The notes beneath the pieces are model-generated. The model ran no database searches. It was not told where the DNA came from and saw nothing but the letters and a program-made list of their open reading frames with translations. A stretch of DNA of 64,000 bases. Source: an uncultured Verrucomicrobiota bacterium. Lineage in GTDB: Bacteria; Verrucomicrobiota; Verrucomicrobiia; Limisphaerales; UBA9464. Every line of letters begins with the position of its first letter. Position 1 is the first letter of the stretch. Location of the stretch: assembly GCA_903922605.1 (NCBI GenBank), contig CAIXUG010000061.1, positions 1 to 64,000 on the forward strand, read 5' to 3'. Position numbers and translations under genes: made by a program. Below, in pieces: positions 9,644 to 16,483 of this stretch.

Positions 9644-9673
9644 AACGCCGACCGAAACGGGCATTCTCCGGGC

Positions 9674-10813
9674 GTGCCCCCTTCCCCGTCCCGCGCCGCC
9701 TGGGTGGACAACCTGCGGACCGCCATTGTGATGCTGGTGGTGAACATGCACGCCTGCGTGACCTACAGCCACGTGGGCAGCTGGTATGTGAACGAGCCGC
9801 CCGAACCCGGCCTGTCCGTGAAGCTCCCTTTCCTCTACTGGCAGGGGCACCTGCAGGCGTTCTTCATGGGGCTGATGTTCTTCCTCGCGGGCGCGTTTGC
9901 CCACGGGGCGTGCGCGCGGCGTGGGCCGGGTGGCTTCGTGCGTGAACGACTGCTGCGGCTGGGCGTGCCGGCGCTGCTCTACATGGGGTTTCTGCATCCG
10001 TTCATGGTGTACGTGCTGCTGCGCCAGCCGGATTGGCCGCCCTCCTCGGAGCTTTACGTGCGCTACCTCACCAGCACGCGGGTGCTGAGCGGCAGCGGAC
10101 CGCTGTGGTTCGCGATCGCGCTGCTGCTGTTCAGCGCGGTGTTCGCCGCGTGGCGGAAATTGCGACCGCAAGCGCCAGGCACCGATACCAAGGCGGCTCC
10201 AAAAGCAGGAGCGGTGATCGCATTCGGCCTGATCCTCGTCGGGACGACGTTTGCCATCCGGCTCTGGTGGCCAATCGACACCAACTTCGTGAACATGCAG
10301 CTCTGCTTCTTCCCGCAGTACATCGCGGCCTTTGCCGTGGGTGTTTATGCGGGGCGCCATCGCTGGCTCGACGCCCTGGCCTCGTCACGGCTCGCAGCTA
10401 CAGCCGGCGGACTGGCGCTGGTGGGCGGTCCGCTGCTGCTGACCGCCGTCATTGCGCTCGGCGGCGTGAAGGAAACCGGGGATTTCAACCCCTACAAAGG
10501 TGGCTGGGACTGGCCGGCCCTCGGCCTGGCTGCGTGGGAACAGCTTTCCGGCCTGGGGCTGGGACTGGGTGCGATGGCGCTGTTCCGACGTCGCTTCAAT
10601 GACGATGGCGCCGTCGCGCGCTGGCTGGCGCAGCATTCCTTCGCGGTCTATGCGCTGCACGCACCGGTGCTCGTGGCGCTGACACCCCTGCTGCGACCGC
10701 TGCCTGGAGGCCCCTTCGTTAAGGTGCCGCTGCTCACGGTGCTGGGATTGGTGGCCAGCTACGGCGTGGCGTGGCTGGCGCGGCGGCTTCCCGGCCTGCG
10801 AAACATCCTGTGA
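9674..10813 (+). CDS. Membrane acyltransferase, acyltransferase-3 family (OpgC-like)
   Basis: An integral membrane protein of 379 residues with about ten hydrophobic helices. The first contains a conserved His (VVNMHACVTY, His26), as in acyltransferase-3 proteins that transfer acyl or succinyl groups to extracytoplasmic carbohydrate. Later features (FMGLMFFLAGAF, SGPLWFAIALLLF, HSFAVYALHAPVLV) match this superfamily. Start is GTG at 9674, only 30 bases after the LRR stop, so the two could be co-transcribed; no terminator is seen between them. The substrate cannot be inferred. A second, differently organised acyltransferase of the same superfamily lies at 32570. Confidence 0.8.
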   Translation: MPPSPSRAAWVDNLRTAIVMLVVNMHACVTYSHVGSWYVNEPPEPGLSVKLPFLYWQGHLQAFFMGLMFFLAGAFAHGACARRGPGGFVRERLLRLGVPALLYMGFLHPFMVYVLLRQPDWPPSSELYVRYLTSTRVLSGSGPLWFAIALLLFSAVFAAWRKLRPQAPGTDTKAAPKAGAVIAFGLILVGTTFAIRLWWPIDTNFVNMQLCFFPQYIAAFAVGVYAGRHRWLDALASSRLAATAGGLALVGGPLLLTAVIALGGVKETGDFNPYKGGWDWPALGLAAWEQLSGLGLGLGAMALFRRRFNDDGAVARWLAQHSFAVYALHAPVLVALTPLLRPLPGGPFVKVPLLTVLGLVASYGVAWLARRLPGLRNIL

Positions 10814-10824
10814 GGCGTGTCCGG

Positions 10825-11082
10825 TTATGCCGGCTTCGCTGCCTTTAAGGCGTGATGAAGCTCGTCCTTCAGGTGCGCGCGACGGTGCTTTAGCTCGGAT
10901 ATCCGGGCGTCACCGGCGGGATCAATCTCCTCCTCGATTCTCACGATGGAGCGGTCCACCTCGTGATATTCGTCGAACAGCCGACGGAAATGGGCGTCGT
11001 GCGTTTTGAGCTGATGGATGGCGTCGCGCAGTTCGGGAAACTCCAGGACGAGCGGGTGATGAAGGTCGAGTGCTTGTGGCAT
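10825..11082 (-). CDS. Small DUF465/YdcH-like coiled-coil protein
   Basis: The 85-residue product starts at 11082 (MPQALDLHHP) and reads LRDAIHQLKTHDAHFRRLFDEY followed by a second helix with IEEEIDPAGD and LKHRRAHLKDEL. That is the two-helix pattern of DUF465 (YdcH) proteins, including the characteristic H-x-x-L-K-x-H/K-x-H-F start and the HRRxxLKDE end. These are small cytoplasmic proteins of unknown function that probably form a helical hairpin. It converges on the acyltransferase (12-base gap). Frame-compatible sequence extends upstream, but the ATG at 11082 is the natural start for the family. Confidence 0.8.
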   Translation of the reverse strand: MPQALDLHHPLVLEFPELRDAIHQLKTHDAHFRRLFDEYHEVDRSIVRIEEEIDPAGDARISELKHRRAHLKDELHHALKAAKPA

Positions 11083-11245
11083 AATGAACTTAATTTGAAG
11101 TGACGCCAGCAACCTAGAAGACACCAGCCGACGCGCCAACCGACCTTTGCCGTAAGCGGTGCGAAAATTGCGACTGCCAGGTGATTTTCCGGCTCGGCCA
11201 TTCACCCGCCTTGAAGCCCGCCCGCTTTCGCTGCGTCTGCCAGAC

Positions 11246-12550
11246 GTGTTCCGCATCATTTGTTCCCTGCTCTTCGCCGCCCTGCTGCTGTCTGGCCGCG
11301 TCGGCGCCGCCGAACCGGCCTCCCGCTACTCGTGGCCGTTCCCGCAGATCACCGCCAAGAAGGGCCTGCAAATCCAGATGGTGGATGACGCCATCGCGCT
11401 CGGGATGAAGCACGCGGGCGTCAACATCAACCTCACCGGCCTAGTGGACCTCGCGGGCGACACCAACAACCCCGCCTGGGAATCCGGCGGGCGCACGTTC
11501 CGTTTCCAGCGCGGCTATCTCGCCGGCCTGGATGACCAGGTAAAGCGCCTCACCGACGCGGGCGCGGTCGTCACCGCCATCATCCTCACCTACGCCAGCG
11601 GCCGGCCCGAACTCGACGCGGTGATGCTGCATCCCAACTACAGCACGAACTGCCCGAACCACCTCGGGCAGTTCAACAATCGCACGCCCGAGGGCCGGGC
11701 TTGGTTCACGGCCAGCATGGAGTTCCTGGCCGAACGATGGTCGCGCCCCAACCAGGAGCACGGGCGCGTCGCCAACTGGGTCATCGGCAACGAGGTGAAC
11801 TCCCACTGGTTCTGGGCCAACTGCGGCCGGGTGACCATGGAGCAGTTCGCCGACGACTACGTCCAGGTGATGCGCCTCGCGCACGACGCGGTGCGGCGCG
11901 AATCGGCCAGCTCACGGGTCTATGTCTCGCTGGAGCATCATTGGAACATCCACTACCCCGGCGGTGACGATCGGCAGACCTTCGCCGGCCGGCCCTTCCT
12001 CGATTACTTCGCCCAGAAAGCCCGCGAAGGCGGGGACTTCGGCTGGAACGTGGCGTTCCATCCGTATCCCGAGAACCTGTTCGAGCCGCGCACGTGGCTC
12101 GACAAATCCGCGACCACGAACGTCGAGACCACGCCGCGCATCACCTTCAAGAACCTGGAGCTGCTGCCGGCCTACCTCCACCGCCCCGAGCTGCTGTATC
12201 AGGGCAAGCCGCGCCACATTATCCTCAGCGAGCAGGGCTTTCACACGCCCGACGGCCCGGACGGCGAGACGCTCCAGGCCGCAGCCTACTGCTACGCCAT
12301 GCGCAAGATCGCCACCCTGCCCGAGGTGGACTCGATGATCATGAACCGCCACGTGGACCACCGCGACGAGGGCGGCCTGCGCCTCGGCGTCTGGCGGCGC
12401 AACGAAGCCAGCACCAGCCCCTGCGAACCCAGTGCGAAGAAAAAGCTCTACGAGATCTTCCGCGTCACTGACACGCCGGAATGGGAGAAGGCCTACGCGT
12501 TCGCCCTGCCGATCATCGGGATCAAGAGCTGGGATGAGCTGCAGCGTTAG
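11246..12550 (+). CDS. Secreted glycosidase-like protein, DUF5722 type
   Basis: The product (434 residues from GTG 11246) has a clean signal peptide (hydrophobic segment after FRII, cleavage near GAAEP). A GTG at 11159 would add 29 residues before the signal, so I prefer 11246. The fold signature is a TIM-barrel glycoside hydrolase of clan-A type: a conserved acid/base-like Glu in WVIGNEVN (Glu183) and a nucleophile-like Glu in IILSEQGF (Glu329), with NVAFHPYPENLF between them. This matches proteins annotated DUF5722. Catalysis is therefore likely but not demonstrated, and the sugar substrate is unknown. Its stop overlaps the stop of the convergent small gene at 12547 by four bases. Confidence 0.72.
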   Translation: MFRIICSLLFAALLLSGRVGAAEPASRYSWPFPQITAKKGLQIQMVDDAIALGMKHAGVNINLTGLVDLAGDTNNPAWESGGRTFRFQRGYLAGLDDQVKRLTDAGAVVTAIILTYASGRPELDAVMLHPNYSTNCPNHLGQFNNRTPEGRAWFTASMEFLAERWSRPNQEHGRVANWVIGNEVNSHWFWANCGRVTMEQFADDYVQVMRLAHDAVRRESASSRVYVSLEHHWNIHYPGGDDRQTFAGRPFLDYFAQKAREGGDFGWNVAFHPYPENLFEPRTWLDKSATTNVETTPRITFKNLELLPAYLHRPELLYQGKPRHIILSEQGFHTPDGPDGETLQAAAYCYAMRKIATLPEVDSMIMNRHVDHRDEGGLRLGVWRRNEASTSPCEPSAKKKLYEIFRVTDTPEWEKAYAFALPIIGIKSWDELQR

Positions 12551-12813
12551 CCCGACTTGAGCAGATCCTCGATATAGCCGGCGATTATCCGATGCTGACG
12601 ATTTCGATAACCGTCGTCCTTGGCGCGTATGTCGGCATCAATGATGAAATGCCGCACCTCATGCGGGAATTCCAACTCGGGAAACTTCTGCGCCATCACA
12701 GTTTCCAGCTTTGCTGACTCTTCATACCATGCCTCCAACTCGGCATCGTTGGTCAGCGGCAATGCCATCAGCCGCTGCAATGCCGGCGCAAAAAAGGCTT
12801 CGGCTTCGCTCAT
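12547..12813 (-). CDS. Small hypothetical protein (88 aa)
   Basis: I do not recognise this 88-residue acidic, predominantly helical protein (MSEAEAFFAPALQRLM...). It ends with HRIIAGYIEDLLKSG and has no signal peptide, membrane segment or metal motif. It lies 9 bases downstream of the FAH-family gene (stop to start, same strand) and is probably its operon partner. Its codon use and GC content match the neighbours and it has a clear ATG, so I take it as real. Confidence 0.6.
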   Translation of the reverse strand: MSEAEAFFAPALQRLMALPLTNDAELEAWYEESAKLETVMAQKFPELEFPHEVRHFIIDADIRAKDDGYRNRQHRIIAGYIEDLLKSG

Positions 12814-12822
12814 GCGAACGAT

Positions 12823-13683
12823 TCACACCACCGCCACGGTGTTCACCAGTTCGCCGATACCCGAAATCGCGATGCGCACCACGTCGCCGGCGGCGAGGGT
12901 GAACTCGTTCGCCGGGACCACACCCGTTCCGGTAAGTAGCACCGCGCCGTGCGGGAATTCCTGGCTCCGGAAGAGATAGCCCGCGAGTTCTGGAAAGCTG
13001 CGCTTGATTTGGTCCACTCCAGTCTGGCCGGCAAACACCTCTTCACCACCGCGCTCGATCTTCACGGAGATCGTCCACTGGCGCGCCTCTGCCTCGGAGG
13101 CGGCGATGGTGATGAACGGCCCCAGCGCGCAGGACGCGCGATAGACCTTGGCCTGCGGCAGGTAGAGCAGGTTCTCACCCTCGATATCGCGCGAGCTCAT
13201 GTCGTTGCCAATCGTATAGCCCACGACCTCGCCACGTGAACTGAGCACCAGCGCCAGCTCCGGCTCCGGCACGTTCCACTTCGCGTCCGCCCGGATGCCG
13301 ACCTCCGCGTTTGTGGCGACGACTTTCTCGGGCACCGATTTGAAGAAGATTTCCGGGCGCGCCGCTTCATACACGCGGTCATAGGCGGAGGCGCTGAAAT
13401 CGGATTCCTCCATGCGCGCCTTCTTGCTGCGCAGGTAGGTGACACCGGCGGCCCAGACTTCCTGCCGCTCCACCGGCGCGAGCAAGGTGGCCTCGGCAAG
13501 GGGCACGCGACGCAGGCTGCGCTGGGAGAGTTCGGTCACGCGGGCGACAAGATCGGAGGCCTCAAGCAGGGTCGAGAGGCAGGTGACGCCCGCACCGGTG
13601 AGATCGAGCAGAGTCGCGTCATCGACAAGCAGACCGACGGCAGCCCAGGGCGTGGACGGGGAGCGGAAGCGGCAGAGTTTCAT
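12823..13683 (-). CDS. Fumarylacetoacetate hydrolase (FAH) family enzyme
   Basis: A 286-residue member of the FAH superfamily, which cleaves or dehydrates beta-keto or 2-keto-3-deoxy acids with a divalent metal. The metal-binding set is visible: PEPELALVL (Glu140, Glu142) and GNDMSSRDIEGEN (Asp166 region), with GPFITIA and the late HGAVLLTGTGVVP typical of the fold. The AAGVTYLRSKKARMEES segment is characteristic of the branch annotated as 2-dehydro-3-deoxy-D-arabinonate or pentonate dehydratase-like. The exact substrate remains open. It is cytoplasmic (no signal). The small gene at 12547 follows closely on the same strand. Confidence 0.82.
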   Translation of the reverse strand: MKLCRFRSPSTPWAAVGLLVDDATLLDLTGAGVTCLSTLLEASDLVARVTELSQRSLRRVPLAEATLLAPVERQEVWAAGVTYLRSKKARMEESDFSASAYDRVYEAARPEIFFKSVPEKVVATNAEVGIRADAKWNVPEPELALVLSSRGEVVGYTIGNDMSSRDIEGENLLYLPQAKVYRASCALGPFITIAASEAEARQWTISVKIERGGEEVFAGQTGVDQIKRSFPELAGYLFRSQEFPHGAVLLTGTGVVPANEFTLAAGDVVRIAISGIGELVNTVAVV

Positions 13684-13746
13684 GTGCCGACAGCGTGCCG
13701 GAGGCGTCGGGCAAGCTCAAGCCGGGAGCGGATAGGTCAGCATCTC

Positions 13747-13832
13747 GATCTTCATCATCATCTTCCTCGTAATCGTGATCGCACAAAGCGCGGTGATTAC
13801 GATTAGGATTAAGATTACGATTAGGACCAAGA
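13747..13832. repeat. Hairpin of hexamer 'word' repeats
   Basis: The right arm is a run of 6-bp variants (GATTAC, GATTAG, GATTAA, GATTAC, GATTAG) ending near 13832. The left arm from 13747 carries degenerate complements (ATCTTC/ATCATC/CTCGTAATCGTGATCGC). The arms can pair around a short ACAAA loop near 13790. It sits between the VOC gene and the FAH gene (both on the minus strand), upstream of FAH. No open reading frame is supported. Confidence 0.65.
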
Positions 13833-13851
13833 CACCGACGGAAAGGCAGTC

Positions 13852-14259
13852 TCAGCCGGCGCAGCTGCCGACTTTGGCCGCTGGATCGGGCTGCATCATT
13901 CCAAAAATATTGCCCTCGGGATCCTTCGCGTAGGCCAGCCAGCCGACGCCGGGGATGGGCATCTTCGGCACTGCAATCACCGCACCCAGTGACGTCGCCT
14001 TGGCCAGCGAGGCGTCGAGGTCCGCGGTGTCCACCGTGCAGACGAAGGCATTCACCGCCGCCATCTCGGCCGGCGCATCGCATTGCCGGGGCAGCAGGCC
14101 GCCGTTGATGCCGCGCTCGGAGTCCGGCCCGGTGAAGATCAGCCAGTAGGGCATCGGCCCCTCCCATTTGTTGAACTGCCAGCCGAACAGGCCGGTGTAA
14201 AATGCGATGGCGCGCTCAGGTTGCGCGGCATGAATCTCGAAATGGATGGGGCGTGACAT
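13852..14259 (-). CDS. VOC (glyoxalase/bleomycin-resistance fold) family protein
   Basis: A 135-residue single-subunit VOC protein starting at 14259 (MSRPIHFEIHAA). It shows the beta-alpha-beta-beta-beta pattern with IHFEIHAAQPERAIAFYTGLFGW at the N-terminus and GVGWLAYAKDPEGNIFGMMQ at the C-terminus. The DPEGN-IFG motif and N-terminal His/Glu positions are typical of the group annotated as glyoxalase-like or extradiol-dioxygenase-like small proteins. The chemistry is not predictable from this family. The frame is open further upstream, but that extension overlaps the next gene's frame and lacks similarity to the family. Confidence 0.8.
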   Translation of the reverse strand: MSRPIHFEIHAAQPERAIAFYTGLFGWQFNKWEGPMPYWLIFTGPDSERGINGGLLPRQCDAPAEMAAVNAFVCTVDTADLDASLAKATSLGAVIAVPKMPIPGVGWLAYAKDPEGNIFGMMQPDPAAKVGSCAG

Positions 14260-14359
14260 AAGCGGTATGAATTGGGGATTTCGGCGCACCAAGCATGTCC
14301 CGAAAGCGGACGCCCAAGCAAGTCCCTCACCGCACCGATGGCCAATCTTCACCGAACAG

Positions 14360-14887
14360 TCACCGTTTTTCGGCGGCTTCCATCTTGTCGGCGGCGGTCT
14401 GCAGTTCTGCGCGGTAGGTGGGAATGAGCTCCACTTCCAGCCATGGAAACTTGTCCTGCGTGACCGGTGCCCACACCAGATGCCCGCCGCGACGCCAGGC
14501 GTCCAGGACAAGGCCGTTGGTGAAGGACTGGCCAACCCCGGTCAGCACCACGCAGCTATGCTCATGCCGGGTGTCCATGTGGGCGACCCCCCGGTGCAGC
14601 ACCAGGCTGCGCAGATGCAATGTCATCAGCTTCACCGTCAGATCGTCGGCCCACTGGAAACACAGGCCGCGACTGTGGATGCCGAGGTTGATGAGCACAT
14701 TGTTGAAAGAGGCGGCCGGCGGGATGGCGTGGAAGTCCCGGCCCAGCTTCCGGGAATAGTCGATCGCGGTGTGGGCCGTCAGCGCCGCCTCGCCGGAGTT
14801 CACGGCGGGCGAGAGCGCACGCAGCCGGTCCGCCAGCATCTCCGGGCTCCCGGTGGTGCAGCCGGAGCCCAGGATCAGGACCGCCAT
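14360..14887 (-). CDS. Putative lipoprotein, unknown function; 5' end abuts a mobile repeat
   Basis: The supported part (175 residues from ATG 14887) starts MAVLILGSGCTTGSPEML, with a lipobox-like LGSGC. The mature part contains LGIHSRGLCFQWADDL and several His residues (HLRSLVLHRGVAHMDTRHEHSC), followed by VVLTGVGQSF and GLVLDAWRRGGHLVWAPV. This resembles a papain/NlpC-like layout with Cys and His, but I cannot assign a family. The reading frame stays open upstream to 15175 straight through the palindromic element at 14919-15154, so the element may have replaced the native start and promoter. The basic n-region expected of a lipoprotein signal (RSHWLRLLAA) lies just upstream of 14887, which suggests the true start is near 14920 or is now lost. 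Confidence 0.6.
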   Translation of the reverse strand: MAVLILGSGCTTGSPEMLADRLRALSPAVNSGEAALTAHTAIDYSRKLGRDFHAIPPAASFNNVLINLGIHSRGLCFQWADDLTVKLMTLHLRSLVLHRGVAHMDTRHEHSCVVLTGVGQSFTNGLVLDAWRRGGHLVWAPVTQDKFPWLEVELIPTYRAELQTAADKMEAAEKR

Positions 14888-14918
14888 CGCCGCCAGCAGG
14901 CGGAGCCAGTGCGACCTG

Positions 14919-15154
14919 ATACCAGTTCCCTGAAAGAAACGGTACGTTGGCAGAGGCTCGCGCGCGGGGCGGCGGCTCTGCCAGTAGGCCGGGCCGCCGG
15001 CCCGACACGGTACGAGGGGCTGCCAGCCCGTCGGGTGCTGGCCTGACTTTTCGGCGGGCTGGCAGCCCGTCGTACGTGCCGGGCTGGCAGCCCGGCCTAC
15101 TATGGAACCCCAAGCCATTCCAACCCACCAGTTGTCATCGGGAAATGATATGAT
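14919..15154. repeat. MITE-like palindromic element, copy 2 (complete)
   Basis: About 236 bp bounded by ATACCAGTTCCCTGAAAGAA at the left and CATCGGGAAATGATATGAT at the right; the right end reverse-complemented (ATCATATCATTTCCCGATG) resembles the left. Just inside are long pairing arms: GTAGGCCGGGCCGCCGGCCC near 14984 and GCCGGGCTGGCAGCCCGGCC near 15078. Several copies of GGCTGGCAGCCCG occur between. The core differs from copy 1 at 1-192 but the ends agree. No coding capacity of its own is supported. Confidence 0.7.
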
Positions 15155-15218
15155 TCTGGGCAAGGGCGCATTCATGTCATCCCCTGCGGAATGATAAAGG
15201 GAGCGTCATCGGGCCGCC

Positions 15219-16382
15219 TCAGTAGACGTTGGTGCTTTCCTCGGCACTGATCGATGACTTCAGCGCGTCCGAGGCCAGCCGGAACACGGTGTGCCCATCG
15301 CCGGACTTCACGCCCTTGGCCACCACGGTGTACGAATGAAATTCCTTCGGCCCGAGCCGGGGCAGGAGCGGCAGCGTCACGGTCTGCCCGTCAATGGCCC
15401 CTTCGGAGCTGTTCAGGGGCACCAACTGCGGCGCCACGATGACGGTCACCTGGACGTTCCCGACATCGGTTGTGCCCTGGTTGGTGACCTTGACCGTGAA
15501 CGTCGTGGTGTCACCGACGGCCACAGGATCGGGATCGTCGGCCTTCTCCAGCAGCAGACCGGGAATGCCATAGATGCGCGTCGAGCAACTGCTCCGGACC
15601 GCTCCAGAAACGGCGCCGACCGCCGTCGACTCCAGCGGCAATTGTCCGAGTTGTGCGCCAGTAAAGGCCAGACAGACCTCACGGCTGGCTCCCGCGGCCA
15701 GGCTGTCGATGCTCCAATGAACACCATCCGCACTGATGACCCCGCCGCCGGTGGCGCTGACGGGAACGACGACTGCCGTGAGGGGCAGTGTGACGGAGAG
15801 GTTGGATTCGGCGGCGTTGCCAGTGTTGACCAGGGTGAGGCAAACCTTCCCGCGGCGTCCGAGCGGAACCTCCTCGTTGGCCGTGCAGCTCAGGGCCAGC
15901 GCCGGCTTCGGTTCCGCGCCCTGATCCACGAGGTAGAAGTTGCTGCACGCCTTGGGCACCACGCAGCGGTAATGGTGTCCCTTGGAATTGAACTCGAACG
16001 CGAACGCGGAAATGGGCTCGGTCCCGGCCCAGGTCACGTTGCGCAGGCAGAGGGGGCGGCCATTCACCCGGGATGACATGAACGGCAGCACGGCCCCCAC
16101 CGGAATCGAGACCTCGGTGATTTCGGCAGTCAGCGCGGCGCTGAACAGATCGTCCGGCACCCCTGCCCAGCCCAATTTTCCGAGCACCGTGACCATGTCC
16201 TTCCGCAAGGCCGGATCACGGAAACGCCAGCGCATGTCCTTGTCGGAGACCACGGGATCGGCGAACCGGTGCGCCGGATCGCCCAGGCGCGTGGCACGGT
16301 GCTCCTCGGCCAGGCAGGGGAGGCGGAGCCCGAGCAGTCCCAGCAGGACGAGCAGAGGCAGGCAACTGTTCCGGGCTTTCAT
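15219..16382 (-). CDS. DUF11-repeat envelope protein (OmcB-like group), paralog 1
   Basis: This product (387 residues from ATG 16382; an ATG three codons upstream is possible) has a signal peptide (hydrophobic LLVLLGLLGL core, cleavage near CLAEE). A unique N-terminal domain (to about 165) is followed by two DUF11-type beta-sandwich repeats. The first carries VNTGNAAESNLSVTLPL; the second begins LLLEKADDPDPVAVGDTTTF and ends ISAEESTNVY. Paired Cys residues flank the first repeat. The last about 105 residues are nearly identical in layout to the C-terminus of the neighbour at 16484 (LLLEKADDPDPVAIGDSTTY...ISAEESTHVY), so the two are tandem paralogs. DUF11 proteins with Cys occur in the cysteine-rich envelope of Chlamydia (OmcB); a structural envelope role is inference. 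A terminator at 16434 separates it from the upstream paralog. Confidence 0.75.
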   Translation of the reverse strand: MKARNSCLPLLVLLGLLGLRLPCLAEEHRATRLGDPAHRFADPVVSDKDMRWRFRDPALRKDMVTVLGKLGWAGVPDDLFSAALTAEITEVSIPVGAVLPFMSSRVNGRPLCLRNVTWAGTEPISAFAFEFNSKGHHYRCVVPKACSNFYLVDQGAEPKPALALSCTANEEVPLGRRGKVCLTLVNTGNAAESNLSVTLPLTAVVVPVSATGGGVISADGVHWSIDSLAAGASREVCLAFTGAQLGQLPLESTAVGAVSGAVRSSCSTRIYGIPGLLLEKADDPDPVAVGDTTTFTVKVTNQGTTDVGNVQVTVIVAPQLVPLNSSEGAIDGQTVTLPLLPRLGPKEFHSYTVVAKGVKSGDGHTVFRLASDALKSSISAEESTNVY

Positions 16383-16433
16383 GGGTGTCATCGTTCGCGG
16401 TGGCGGGCTGCGTGCACTGGGAGAGAGGTGCCG

Positions 16434-16467
16434 AAAGAAAAAGGGCCGCCGGATTTCTCCGGCGGCC
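16434..16467 (-). terminator. Intrinsic terminator after DUF11 lipoprotein gene
   Basis: On the minus strand a perfect 10-bp stem (GGCCGCCGGA with TCCGGCGGCC, loop of 4) is followed by a T-rich tract (CTTTTTCTTT). It lies 17 bases downstream of the stop at 16484 and upstream of the paralog starting at 16382, so the two paralogs are probably separate transcripts or read through only partly. Confidence 0.85.
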
Positions 16468-16483
16468 TCGTGATCCGATCGGA

